Source of the DNA: an uncultured Clostridia bacterium
GTDB lineage: Bacteria; Bacillota; Clostridia; Oscillospirales; Acutalibacteraceae
Assembly: GCA_947625485.1 (NCBI GenBank)
Contig: CANQOP010000001.1
Location: 1 to 64,000 of the forward strand
Direction of reading: 5' to 3'
Length of the DNA stretch: 64,000 bases
Part shown: piece by piece, positions 8,719 through 16,875 of the stretch
How the letters are laid out: each line of letters begins with the position of its first letter
Position numbering within the stretch: the first letter of the stretch is position 1
Notes under the pieces: model-generated
The model's database searches: none
Told to the model about the DNA's origin: nothing
The model's input: the letters and a program-made list of their open reading frames with translations, nothing else
Program-made: the position numbers and the translations under genes

Positions 8719-9633
8719 TTATCCTAACCTTATCATTTCGTCTATGCACTTTCTCGCGTCTCTGACCGTCTCTTCGTCAAGAATGATTTCCTCTCCCGCA
8801 GTACCTTTTACGCAGTTGTAGAGGTCTACAAGAGTAGTAGACTTCATATTAGGGCAGATTAGCTTTAGAGTGAGGTAGTGGAATTTCTTGTCGGGACACA
8901 TATACTGAAGATGCTCTGCTATGCTTATCTCCGTACCTATGATAAATTCCTTTTTATCGGACTTCATTGCGTAGTCCATAATACCTGAGGTTGAGCCAAC
9001 GTAATCGGCGAGCGCAACAACGTCGGGGGTGCACTCTGGGTGTACGAGGACTTCGGCGTTCGGATAGAGTTTCTTTGCTTTTTTTACGTCGTCTGTGTTT
9101 ACGCAGGCGTGAATAGGACAGCCGCCTGAGAGCAATTTGATTTCTTTCTCGGAAATCTGCTTAGCTACATAGTCCCCAAGATTGCAGTCGGGAATAAAAA
9201 GAATTTTGTCATTTTCAATCTTTTTGCAGATATTAACGGCGGAAGACGACGTAACGCATACGTCGCATATTGTTTTTAAATCTGCTGTAGTGTTTATGTA
9301 AGCGACAACGGTGTAATCGGGGTACATCTTTTTTACCTGCGAAATAAGCTGCTTGTCCATCTGGTCAGCCATAGCGCAGCCGGCGTGTGGATTAGGAAGA
9401 TAAATATGCTTTTCCGGCGAGAGAATTTTGCACGTCTCAGCCATAAAACGGACGCCGCTCATAATAATATTTTTGTTGGGAGCCTTGCTTGCGTCAACAC
9501 TGAGCTTATATGAGTCCCCAGTATAATCCGCAACCTCGATAATTTCCCTAGCCTGATAGCTATGCGCGAGAATACAGATATCCTTTTCCTTTTTTAATCT
9601 GATTATTTCCCTCTGAATTTCAGCAATCGTCAT
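8719..9633 (-). CDS. nadA: Quinolinate synthase NadA
   Basis: 304 residues. NadA condenses iminoaspartate with dihydroxyacetone phosphate to quinolinate in de novo NAD synthesis, using a [4Fe-4S] cluster. The three cluster cysteines are C86 (NPHAGCAMAD), C172 (SGGCPIHAC) and C260 (LICPNMK), the spacing seen in the short NadA type. The start is the ATG at 9633 with GGGGTG upstream. nadB and nadC, the usual partners, are not in the window. Instead nadA heads a two-gene operon with mnmA, driven by the promoter at 9675-9703. Confidence 0.96.
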   Translation of the reverse strand: MTIAEIQREIIRLKKEKDICILAHSYQAREIIEVADYTGDSYKLSVDASKAPNKNIIMSGVRFMAETCKILSPEKHIYLPNPHAGCAMADQMDKQLISQVKKMYPDYTVVAYINTTADLKTICDVCVTSSSAVNICKKIENDKILFIPDCNLGDYVAKQISEKEIKLLSGGCPIHACVNTDDVKKAKKLYPNAEVLVHPECTPDVVALADYVGSTSGIMDYAMKSDKKEFIIGTEISIAEHLQYMCPDKKFHYLTLKLICPNMKSTTLVDLYNCVKGTAGEEIILDEETVRDARKCIDEMIRLG

Positions 9634-9674
9634 TTGTTACACCCCGCATTTGAACTTTTTTGCATTTCTATTAT

Positions 9675-9703
9675 ATTATACAGTGATTCGGTAGGCTTTT
9701 CAA
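9675..9703 (-). promoter_or_regulatory. nadA-mnmA promoter
   Basis: On the minus strand TTGAAA (9703-9698), 17-nt spacer, TATAAT (9680-9675), about 42 nt upstream of the nadA start. Confidence 0.75.
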
Positions 9704-9740
9704 GCTTTTTAAAATTTTTTAGGTTTTTATAAATTAAGTA

Positions 9741-9769
9741 TTTACTTTTTAAAAATCATATGATATAAT
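9741..9769 (+). promoter_or_regulatory. Promoter of the SPKTG surface protein gene
   Basis: TTTACT (9741-9746), 17-nt spacer ending in TGA (extended -10), TATAAT (9764-9769). Confidence 0.7.
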
Positions 9770-9843
9770 CCATATGTATTAGGATAAGTATGAGTAGTTG
9801 TGTCTTATCGGATTCAAATGCTTGTTTGAAAGGAATGATTTAT

Positions 9844-10323
9844 ATGAAAAAAATATTTGCGGTGCTTATTGCTGCTTTGATTGTGGTATTTGCTGCGGTT
9901 CCTGCTTTTGCGTCTCCGAGCCCGACAAAGAGCAGCGGCAAATATAAGGTTACAATGCATAATCAGAACGGCGGCTCGGGTTCTTACACAGAGCAATGGG
10001 ATAAAGACGGCGAGCACGTTACCCTTAAAGCCCACCCGAATAACGGATTCACATTCACAAAGTGGGTAATTGACGGTGATTATGAGATAGTAAAGGGAAA
10101 ACTTACAGATGATGAAATTGTTCTTAAGCTTAAGAGCGATATTGATGTTACGCCTCAGTTTAAGAAGGAAGGCGGCTCGGGTTCGGCGGTGTCGCCAAGC
10201 CAGAATACTTCGCCTGAGTCTCCTAAGACCGGCGACAGTACTCCGCTGGTTATAACTCTTATCTCTCTATCTGTTTTAGCGCTCGGCGCTGTAGGAGTTA
10301 AACTCGCTGTTTCAAAAAAATAA
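9844..10323 (+). CDS. Small SPKTG-anchored surface protein
   Basis: 159 residues. A signal peptide (residues 1-22, MKKIFAVLIAALIVVFAA, cleavage near AFA) is followed by one domain of about 70 residues resembling InlB-type B-repeats (YKVTMHNQNGGSG, GFTFTKWVIDGDY). A Ser/Pro-rich linker leads to SPKTGDST, a hydrophobic segment and terminal KK. That tail is a sortase sorting signal with SPKTG in place of LPXTG. The ATG at 9844 is chosen for the GAAAGGA site and the signal peptide. The next gene encodes a class B-like sortase. (S/P)PXTG motifs are known substrates of such sortases in Clostridioides difficile, so this is its likely substrate. Confidence 0.8.
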   Translation: MKKIFAVLIAALIVVFAAVPAFASPSPTKSSGKYKVTMHNQNGGSGSYTEQWDKDGEHVTLKAHPNNGFTFTKWVIDGDYEIVKGKLTDDEIVLKLKSDIDVTPQFKKEGGSGSAVSPSQNTSPESPKTGDSTPLVITLISLSVLALGAVGVKLAVSKK

Positions 10324-10336
10324 TTCATTAAGATTT

Positions 10337-10361
10337 AAAGCCGCCTTATGGCGGCTTTTTT
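10337..10361 (+). terminator. Terminator after the surface protein gene
   Basis: AAAGCCGCC / GGCGGCTTT stem (10337-10345, 10350-10358), TTAT loop, T tract to 10361. Confidence 0.88.
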
Positions 10362-10430
10362 GATATGTACGACACATTTTTTGTAGACGCAGAATAAGGT
10401 GTATATTGTCGTATAGCGGGCAAATTAATA

Positions 10431-10459
10431 TTGACACGATAAACGGATAATATTATAAT
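10431..10459 (+). promoter_or_regulatory. Sortase-LCP operon promoter
   Basis: Full consensus TTGACA (10431-10436), 17-nt spacer, TATAAT (10454-10459). It predicts an RNA with a leader of about 107 nt before the sortase start, in which I see no clear structure. Confidence 0.8.
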
Positions 10460-10572
10460 TAGATAAGTAAAAATTGATTTTCTGCGCATCAAGCGCATTT
10501 TTGTAGCGGCGCGGTAAGCACGTGAATAATAATCTGAAATTCGCTTTAAATTTTATATAAAATGGTGTAAAT

Positions 10573-11355
10573 ATGAGATTTGATAAAAGAACAAAAATTA
10601 TACTTTCAATAATAATAGTTGTTATACTCGCGCTAATTGGATTTCTTGTTATAAATATCCTCGGCGTGTTTAATGAAGATGAAAAAATAATTGTTCGGGA
10701 TACAGGAGTATCGGATTCTTTTCCGACTGAAATTTCCGCAAAAAACGGCAATGTTGATACGGTAAGCAATCCTATCGACTTTAAAACTCTTCGCAAAACA
10801 AATCCCGAGGCAGTTGCTTGGATTTATGTGCCGGACACGAAGATTGACTATCCTATTATGCAGAGCCTAAAATCCGACGATTATTATCTGCACCGCGATA
10901 TAAACGGTAATTATAAGTATGCGGGTTCGATTTTTATGGAGTACTGTAATCGTGATGATTTTACCGACCGGGTTACTGTTCTTTACGGACATAATATGGC
11001 AAACGGCACAATGTTCGCTCATCTTCATAAGTTTTCGGACGCCGATTTTTTCAAAAAGCATAAAAAATTTTATATCTACACCGACAGTAGAAAACTAACT
11101 TATGAAATTGTGTCCAGCTATGTATATGACAACAGGCATATTATGAACTCGTTTAATTTTTCGGAAAATAAGGTTTTTAAGGAATATTTGAAATTTATTC
11201 AAAATCCGCGCTCTATAACGCGTAATACGCGCGGAAAGCTTGACCATAAGCTCACTACAGACGACCGAATCGTAACGCTCAGCACCTGCCTTAATTCAGG
11301 GGACGGAAGGTATCTTTTACAGGGGGTTTTAATTAAAGATGAACGCACACAATAA
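10573..11355 (+). CDS. Sortase, class B-like
   Basis: 260 residues. It cleaves a C-terminal sorting motif and links the protein to the cell wall. An N-terminal membrane anchor (residues 10-35, IILSIIIVVILALIGFLVI) is followed by the sortase barrel. The catalytic triad is visible as His140 (VLYGHNMANG), Cys239 (TLSTCLNSGDGR) and Arg246 just after it. The motifs WIYVPDTKIDYPIMQ and YAGSIFMEYCN fit class B enzymes. It overlaps the downstream LCP gene by 17 nt and lies behind an SPKTG-bearing surface protein. The ribosome site is weak (GGTG). Confidence 0.9.
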   Translation: MRFDKRTKIILSIIIVVILALIGFLVINILGVFNEDEKIIVRDTGVSDSFPTEISAKNGNVDTVSNPIDFKTLRKTNPEAVAWIYVPDTKIDYPIMQSLKSDDYYLHRDINGNYKYAGSIFMEYCNRDDFTDRVTVLYGHNMANGTMFAHLHKFSDADFFKKHKKFYIYTDSRKLTYEIVSSYVYDNRHIMNSFNFSENKVFKEYLKFIQNPRSITRNTRGKLDHKLTTDDRIVTLSTCLNSGDGRYLLQGVLIKDERTQ

Positions 11356-12712
11356 CGGTAACAACCGCGAATATGAAAACGACGGCAGGGATGATTTTTC
11401 TACTGATACAAATCCGAGCGAGGAATATGAGAGCATAGAAAATACCGAGCTTAGGGGCGTTTCCGAAGAAAATTCGGAGCAGTATGATAACGAAGAAAAC
11501 AGAGCCGCAAGGCTTCAGAAAGCAATTGAAACGGAAAATGCCTCTGCCTATGACGATATAGATGATTATGTATTCAGACAACCTTCGCGCCGTCACAGGA
11601 GCGGACACCACCGTCATCACCGAAAGGGTGTCTTCTCAAGACTTGCTTCGAGGATTGGTATAAAACGTTCACATCGCAGACACCGCCATCATCACAAGAG
11701 AATGAAAAGATGGAAAAAGATTTTGATTACGGTTGTATCAATAATTTTAGTACTGATAATAGGAAGCGCGGCGTCTGTTTTTTTGATGATAAACATTGGC
11801 AGAAACTCTCTTGTAGAAGGTGATATAAATATCATTGCTCCTGTGGACGCTGAAAGCATTGAAAACGGTATGTATATCGAATACAACGGCGTAAAATATC
11901 AGTATAACGAGAATGTTACAAGCGTTTTATGTATGGGTATCGACAGGAAATCTATAAACGAAATCGATAGCGGGCAAGGCACAGGCGGAGGAGACGCGGA
12001 TACAATTTTTGTTTTAACGCTTGACCTGGAAAGCGGAAGAACGAACATAATTAATATATCGCGTGATACAATGGCGGAGATTGCAACTTACTCTGAAGAG
12101 GGAGCTTACTTAGGTACTACAGAGACGCAGATTTGCCTTGCGTATGCCTACGGAGACGGAAAAGAAACAAGCTGTAACAACCAGCTCGCCGCAGTTAGAA
12201 AGCTGCTCTTTAACGTTCCGATAAACTCCTATCTTGCACTTGATATAGACGGAATAGGAAAAATAAACGACTCGGTTGGCGGAGTTACGGTAACTTCTCC
12301 CGAAACTATAGGTTCATTTAAAGCGGGCGAAACCTACACCCTTTTCGGAGACGATGCAGAGTCCTTCGTACGTTCACGAAGCCACGCTACAGTTGAGGGT
12401 AACAGCCTTCGTATGCAGAGACAGAAAATTTTCCTGGAGAGCTTTGCAAATACCGTTTTTGATAAAACCAAGTCGGATATAACAACTCCTGTTTCGATAT
12501 TTAACGAGGCAAATCCGTATCTTTGTACCAATATCGACGCGCCAAAGGTTGCATATTTGTCCGTTAATGCAATGAGAGGAAATTTTCAGGAATTTAATAT
12601 CAGGACTGTTGAGGGTGAGACTAAGCAGGGTAAGGTATACGCCGAGTTTTATCCTGACGAGGATAAACTGTTCAAACTGATTTTGGATATTTACTACAAA
12701 CCTGTAGGATGA
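11339..12712 (+). CDS. LCP family protein with His/Arg-rich cytoplasmic tail
   Basis: 457 residues, a second LytR-CpsA-Psr ligase. Residues 1-80 are acidic. Residues about 82-123 are densely basic with many histidines (RRHRSGHHRHHRKG, RHRHHHKRMKRWKK). A transmembrane helix follows at about 126-148, then the LCP domain (VLCMGIDRK, DADTIFVLTLDLESG, SRDTMAEI, CLAYAYGDG, VGGVTVTS, FVRSRSHATVEGNSLRMQRQ). AGGGGG at 11321-11326 serves the ATG at 11339. The gene overlaps the sortase gene, so wall-polymer and protein attachment are co-expressed. The histidine-rich cytoplasmic stretch is unusual. Metal or acidic lipid binding is possible but unproven. Confidence 0.88.
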   Translation: MNAHNNGNNREYENDGRDDFSTDTNPSEEYESIENTELRGVSEENSEQYDNEENRAARLQKAIETENASAYDDIDDYVFRQPSRRHRSGHHRHHRKGVFSRLASRIGIKRSHRRHRHHHKRMKRWKKILITVVSIILVLIIGSAASVFLMINIGRNSLVEGDINIIAPVDAESIENGMYIEYNGVKYQYNENVTSVLCMGIDRKSINEIDSGQGTGGGDADTIFVLTLDLESGRTNIINISRDTMAEIATYSEEGAYLGTTETQICLAYAYGDGKETSCNNQLAAVRKLLFNVPINSYLALDIDGIGKINDSVGGVTVTSPETIGSFKAGETYTLFGDDAESFVRSRSHATVEGNSLRMQRQKIFLESFANTVFDKTKSDITTPVSIFNEANPYLCTNIDAPKVAYLSVNAMRGNFQEFNIRTVEGETKQGKVYAEFYPDEDKLFKLILDIYYKPVG

Positions 12713-12723
12713 TATAAAAGAAC

Positions 12724-12765
12724 AAACGGGGCGCACAGCTATATAATAAGCTGTGCGCCCCGTTT
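12724..12765 (+). terminator. Bidirectional terminator between LCP and tspO
   Basis: 17-bp perfect stem (12724-12740 with 12749-12765; core CGGGGCGCACAGCT), 8-nt loop, A/T flanks on both sides. Confidence 0.92.
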
Positions 12766-12767
12766 TA

Positions 12768-13262
12768 CTAATTCAGTATAAAAATTCCAAAGGTCAGATA
12801 TGTCGCGAATGTTACCCATACCAGATACGGTATCTGTAACGCTCCTGCAAGCGTACTGATTCTGAAAAAGAGTAATACCATAACTGCTACCAGCGCAAGC
12901 AAAATAAGTATCCATATAAAGGCGAGCAGATACGCGGATAAGTTGAAGAATATAATAGGGTAGAAAAAATTCACAACGAGCTGAGCCGCGTATACCGTGA
13001 GAGCCGCGTTTCTTACCTCGCGTTCCTGTGTTTTTGACTCATACACAATATAAGATGAAACCCCCATAAGTATATAGAGTATAGTCCATACAATTGGGAA
13101 AAGCCATCCCGGAGGCGTAAGCGGAGGTTTTACGGCTTTCTGAAATTCATTCATAGCCGACATCGAAACAAGACCTGAAACCGCGCCTACTCCGAGACTT
13201 ATTCCGCAGCTTATTGCCAGCTTTTTGAAATCTATGTTGTGTACAGCTTGCATATCTTTCAT
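12768..13262 (-). CDS. TspO/MBR family membrane protein
   Basis: About 164 residues with five predicted transmembrane helices. TspO proteins bind tetrapyrroles and sterol-like ligands. In bacteria they are linked to porphyrin or stress responses. Family signatures visible: PPLTPPGWLFPIVWTILYIL and the later NFFYPIIFFNL and YLVWVTFATYLTF. The start is either the ATG at 13262 or the one at 13253. GGAAGGG lies immediately upstream of the first, which leaves very short spacing, so 13253 (161 residues) is equally possible. A longer reading from 13454 is rejected because it overlaps the neighbouring terminator and gene. The gene appears to be transcribed alone. Confidence 0.85.
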   Translation of the reverse strand: MKDMQAVHNIDFKKLAISCGISLGVGAVSGLVSMSAMNEFQKAVKPPLTPPGWLFPIVWTILYILMGVSSYIVYESKTQEREVRNAALTVYAAQLVVNFFYPIIFFNLSAYLLAFIWILILLALVAVMVLLFFRISTLAGALQIPYLVWVTFATYLTFGIFILN

Positions 13263-13373
13263 ATCCCTTCCGAAAAGATTGGAATTTAATCCCTTAAAGA
13301 CTGTTTTATTGTATGATTTAAAAAATAAAAATATTCTACTATGCGAGGGCAAATTAAGAGAGTGATTGTGTGA

Positions 13374-13407
13374 AAAAAAGAAAGCGCACGCATTAAGCGC
13401 ACGCTTT
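13374..13407 (-). terminator. Terminator of the adhE-kinase operon
   Basis: Stem AAAGCG..CGC / GCG..CGCTTT (13381-13407) with a 2x2 internal loop. On the minus strand it is followed by a run of seven T residues (13380-13374). Confidence 0.8.
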
Positions 13408-13426
13408 CGTATAAGTTTATTTAAAA

Positions 13427-14176
13427 TTATTCGTAATCGGCGATGTTCGCCCATCTCATAAGAAGCTCCTGCTCCTCGGGAATATTTTTGACGGACTGTG
13501 AAGCCGCGACAATCGGCATCCAGAACTGTACAAGCTGCTTTGCCGTGTCAGTCTTCTTGCAGTAAATGCTCAGGTACTTCTCGGCAAGGTCATTTTTACC
13601 GCCTAAAGTAAGCATAAGGTAGGTTCTCGCCGCGTCAGCCGCTCCGTTACCCTGTGTAACGTGCGCCCAGTCGATAACGTACGCGTCTCCTACAGGCGTA
13701 ATTATAACATTGCTCGGAACGAAATCTCCGTGGCAGACCTTGTTGTGCTTTTTTATCCCGTTTACACGGTTGTGAAGCTCGTATCTTACAGTCGCGTCGA
13801 GCTTAGTACTGCTTATTTTCTTTTGCATTTTGTCGCGAAGATCAGTGAGCAGGGGAGAGCGCTTTGAAAGAATATCAATCTGAATGTCAACGAATTTATT
13901 AATAAACTCGTCAATCTTATCGGGATTTTCCTCCATAAGCGTCGAGAGAGTTTTACCTTCAATAAAGTCGCTTACAATAGCCCACTTTCCGTCAACCTTG
14001 GTGACCTCGTGAATTTTAGGAATATTTATTCCGATTTCCTCAACTCTCGCCTGATTAAGCGCCTCGTTGAGTACGGCTGCCTTTGAAAAATTCTCGTCAA
14101 ATACCTTTATGGCTTTGTCACCGTCGCGGTAAATTTTCTTGCCTTTCGTCTCGTAAATAATGTTGTCAAGTTTCAC
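13427..14176 (-). CDS. Aminoglycoside-phosphotransferase-fold small-molecule kinase
   Basis: 249 residues of the APH/choline-kinase fold. An N-lobe with a phosphate-binding Lys (GDKAIKVFDENF) is followed by VCHGDFVPSNVIITP (catalytic Asp and Asn, about residues 149-163) and the metal-binding YVIDWAH. The catalytic residues are intact, so it should phosphorylate something. The family also covers fructosamine, choline and antibiotic kinases, so the substrate is unknown, and a chromosomal housekeeping role is more likely than drug resistance. It lies 14 nt downstream of adhE on the same strand and is followed by a terminator, so it is co-transcribed with adhE. AdhE-linked aldehyde or amine metabolites are conceivable substrates (inference only). 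Confidence 0.8.
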   Translation of the reverse strand: MKLDNIIYETKGKKIYRDGDKAIKVFDENFSKAAVLNEALNQARVEEIGINIPKIHEVTKVDGKWAIVSDFIEGKTLSTLMEENPDKIDEFINKFVDIQIDILSKRSPLLTDLRDKMQKKISSTKLDATVRYELHNRVNGIKKHNKVCHGDFVPSNVIITPVGDAYVIDWAHVTQGNGAADAARTYLMLTLGGKNDLAEKYLSIYCKKTDTAKQLVQFWMPIVAASQSVKNIPEEQELLMRWANIADYE

Positions 14177-14190
14177 GCTTTTTTCCTCCC

Positions 14191-16812
14191 TTATTCTGCC
14201 TTATAGTCTTTACCGTAGTAAGCTTTCAGGTACATTTCCTTAATTTCGCTCATAAGCGGGTACCTCGGGTTAGCGCCTGTGCACTGGTCATCGAATGCCT
14301 GCTCGACCATATCGTCGAGTGTGTCAAGAAAGTATTGTTCGTTAACTCCGTAGTCGCGAATTGTTTCTTTAATTCCGACACGCGTTTTAAGGTCGTTTAC
14401 AGCCTTGATAAGCGCCTCGACCTTTTCGTCGTCGTTCTTGCCCTTGAGTCCAAGATAATCGGCAACCTCTGCATATCTCGCTTTTGTGTGCGGAAATGCG
14501 TACTGCGGGAACGTTCCCATTTTTGCGGGAACTTCAGAAGCGTTAAAGCGGATTACGTGCTCAAGCATAAGCGCGTTAGCCACGCCGTGAGCAATGTGAT
14601 GGAACGCGCCGAGCTTGTGCGCCATAGAGTGGCACACACCGAGAAATGCGTTAGCAAAAGCCATACCCGCCATAGTAGCCGCATGCGCAACCTTTTCGCG
14701 CGCAACGGGTTCGTTCTGACCGTTGTCGTAGCAAGCGGGAAGATATTCAAAAATGACTTTAAGCGCTCTTAAAGCGAGACCGTCCGTGAAGTCTGTAGCG
14801 AGCATCGCGGCGTAAGCCTCGAGAGCGTGGGAAACCGCGTCGATACCCGATGCAGCGGTAAGTCCCTTAGGACCGCTCATCATTAAGTCGGCGTCAACAA
14901 TAGCCATATCAGGCATAAGCTCGTAGTCTGCCAGAGGATACTTTGTACCGTCGCTTTCATCTGTAATAACAGCGAACGGAGTTACTTCCGAGCCTGTACC
15001 GGATGAAGTCGGAACAGCAACGAACATAGCCTTTTCTCCCATTTTCGGGAACGTGTAAATTCGCTTTCTTATGTCGCTGAAGCGCATAGCCATATCGGAG
15101 AAGTCAACCTCAGGGTGCTCGTAAAGTACCCACATTATCTTTCCTGCGTCCATAGCCGAGCCGCCGCCGAGCGCGATAATCACATCAGGTTTAAACGCGG
15201 TCATAGCAGCCGCGCCTTCCTTAGCGGACGCAAGCGTCGGGTCAGGCTGAACGTTGAAGAAGGTCGTGTGAGTTATACCCATAGAGTCAAGCTCGTTTGT
15301 GATGCATTTTGTGTAGCCGTTGTTATATAAGAACTCGTCAGTTACGATAAATGCTTTTTTCTTTCCCATAACGTCTTTGAGCTCTTTAAGAGCAACAGGG
15401 AGACAGCCTTTCTTTATATAAACCTTTTCGGGCGCTCTGAACCAAAGCATATTTTCTCTCCTCTCGGCAACTGTCTTAATGTTTAATAAGTGTTTAATGC
15501 CAACATTCTCTGAAACTGAATTGCCGCCCCAAGAGCCGCAGCCCAGTGTGAGAGACGGATTGAGGTCAAAGTTGTAAAGATCGCCGATTCCGCCGTGTGA
15601 GGAAGGTGTGTTTACAAGTATACGGCAGGTCTTCATTCTTGCGGCGAACTCGTCGAGCTTTGCTTTTTCCGTGACAGCGTTAAGATAGATTGAAGATGTG
15701 TGCCCGAAGCCGCCGTCGGCTATGAGCTGCTCTGCCTTAGCCAAAGCGTCCTCAAAGCTTTCGGATTTGTACATAGCAAGAACAGGGGAGAGCTTTTCGT
15801 GAGCGAATTCCTCGTTAATGTCAACAGAATCAACCTCACCGATGAGGATTTTTGTAGTCTTGGGAACTTCTACACCCGCGAGAGAAGCAATCTTATAAGC
15901 AGACTGACCGACAATCTTTGCGTTGAGAGCACCGTTTATTATAATAGTCTTTCTTACCTTGTCGATTTCGTCGGCGGCGAGAATGTGACATCCTCTGTCA
16001 GCAAATTCCTGCTTAACCTTATCGTAAATTTTCTTGTCAACAATAACGCTCTGCTCTGAGGCGCAAATCATACCGTTATCGAAGGTTTTTGAATGAATAA
16101 TCGAGTTTACAGCAACAAGAATGTCAGCCGTCTCGTCAATTATAGCAGGCGTATTGCCTGCTCCTACTCCGAGCGCGGGTTTTCCAGAGGAGTAAGCCGC
16201 CTTAACCATTCCGGGACCGCCCGTAGCGAGAATGGTGTCCGCTTCTGACATAACGAGGTTTGTCATCTCAAGCGACGGAGCATCAATCCAGCCGATAATG
16301 TCTTCGGGAGCGCCGGCTGCGACAGCAGCTTCAAGCACAACCTTTGCGGCCTCTATAGTGCTTTTCTTTGCGCGCGGATGAGGACTGATAATAATTCCGT
16401 TTCTCGTTTTAAGCGCAATCAGACACTTAAATATTGCGGTAGATGTCGGATTTGTTGTCGGGATAACAGCGGCGATAACGCCGATAGGCTCGGCAACGCG
16501 CTTTGTGCCCATAGCAGGGTTCTCCTCAATAACTCCGCAAGTCTTAGCGTTTCTGTACTTGTTGTAGATGTATTCGGAAGCATAGTGGTTTTTAATAACC
16601 TTATCCTCCACAATACCCATATCTGTTTCCTCAACAGCTAACTTGGCAAGCGGTATTCTTTGCCTGTTAGCGGCAGTTGCGGCGGCGAGGAAAATTTTGT
16701 CAACCTGTTCCTGAGTGTAGGTTGAAAATTCCTTTTGAGCTGCTTTAACTCTTTTTAAAGCTTTTTCAAGAGCAGGAATGTCGTCTACAATGGGGTACGT
16801 CTTTGTACTCAT
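14191..16812 (-). CDS. adhE: Bifunctional acetaldehyde-CoA/alcohol dehydrogenase AdhE
   Basis: 873 residues, full length. The N-terminal aldehyde dehydrogenase half (1-440) reduces acetyl-CoA to acetaldehyde. The C-terminal iron-dependent alcohol dehydrogenase half (450-873) makes ethanol, regenerating two NAD+. The catalytic Cys is in GMICASEQS (about residue 250). NAD-binding GGGSAMDAGK (about 545) and the iron ligands in HSMAHKLGAFHHIAHG (about 715) are intact. A GGAGGT ribosome site precedes the start. It lies 63 nt downstream of a leucine-rich-repeat lipoprotein gene on the same strand. I see no terminator between them, so it may be read from the promoter at 17597-17625 or from a weak promoter in the gap. 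Confidence 0.97.
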   Translation of the reverse strand: MSTKTYPIVDDIPALEKALKRVKAAQKEFSTYTQEQVDKIFLAAATAANRQRIPLAKLAVEETDMGIVEDKVIKNHYASEYIYNKYRNAKTCGVIEENPAMGTKRVAEPIGVIAAVIPTTNPTSTAIFKCLIALKTRNGIIISPHPRAKKSTIEAAKVVLEAAVAAGAPEDIIGWIDAPSLEMTNLVMSEADTILATGGPGMVKAAYSSGKPALGVGAGNTPAIIDETADILVAVNSIIHSKTFDNGMICASEQSVIVDKKIYDKVKQEFADRGCHILAADEIDKVRKTIIINGALNAKIVGQSAYKIASLAGVEVPKTTKILIGEVDSVDINEEFAHEKLSPVLAMYKSESFEDALAKAEQLIADGGFGHTSSIYLNAVTEKAKLDEFAARMKTCRILVNTPSSHGGIGDLYNFDLNPSLTLGCGSWGGNSVSENVGIKHLLNIKTVAERRENMLWFRAPEKVYIKKGCLPVALKELKDVMGKKKAFIVTDEFLYNNGYTKCITNELDSMGITHTTFFNVQPDPTLASAKEGAAAMTAFKPDVIIALGGGSAMDAGKIMWVLYEHPEVDFSDMAMRFSDIRKRIYTFPKMGEKAMFVAVPTSSGTGSEVTPFAVITDESDGTKYPLADYELMPDMAIVDADLMMSGPKGLTAASGIDAVSHALEAYAAMLATDFTDGLALRALKVIFEYLPACYDNGQNEPVAREKVAHAATMAGMAFANAFLGVCHSMAHKLGAFHHIAHGVANALMLEHVIRFNASEVPAKMGTFPQYAFPHTKARYAEVADYLGLKGKNDDEKVEALIKAVNDLKTRVGIKETIRDYGVNEQYFLDTLDDMVEQAFDDQCTGANPRYPLMSEIKEMYLKAYYGKDYKAE

Positions 16813-16875
16813 AAATATGACCTCCGTAAAATTATAAAATTACCTATTGACTGATTATAAAAAATGATAAACTGA

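Noticed and set aside
7743..8765. 340-residue open frame antisense to mnmA
   Set aside because: It is a shadow of mnmA, and the product looks like an arbitrary mixture of hydrophobic and basic residues. No start signal.
12768..13454. Long 228-residue version of the TspO protein
   Set aside because: The extension would run through the terminator of the upstream operon and overlap the kinase gene. The conserved TspO domain begins after 13262.
13427..14176. Antibiotic resistance gene
   Set aside because: The fold is shared with many metabolic kinases and the gene sits in a housekeeping operon with no sign of mobility. Resistance cannot be inferred.
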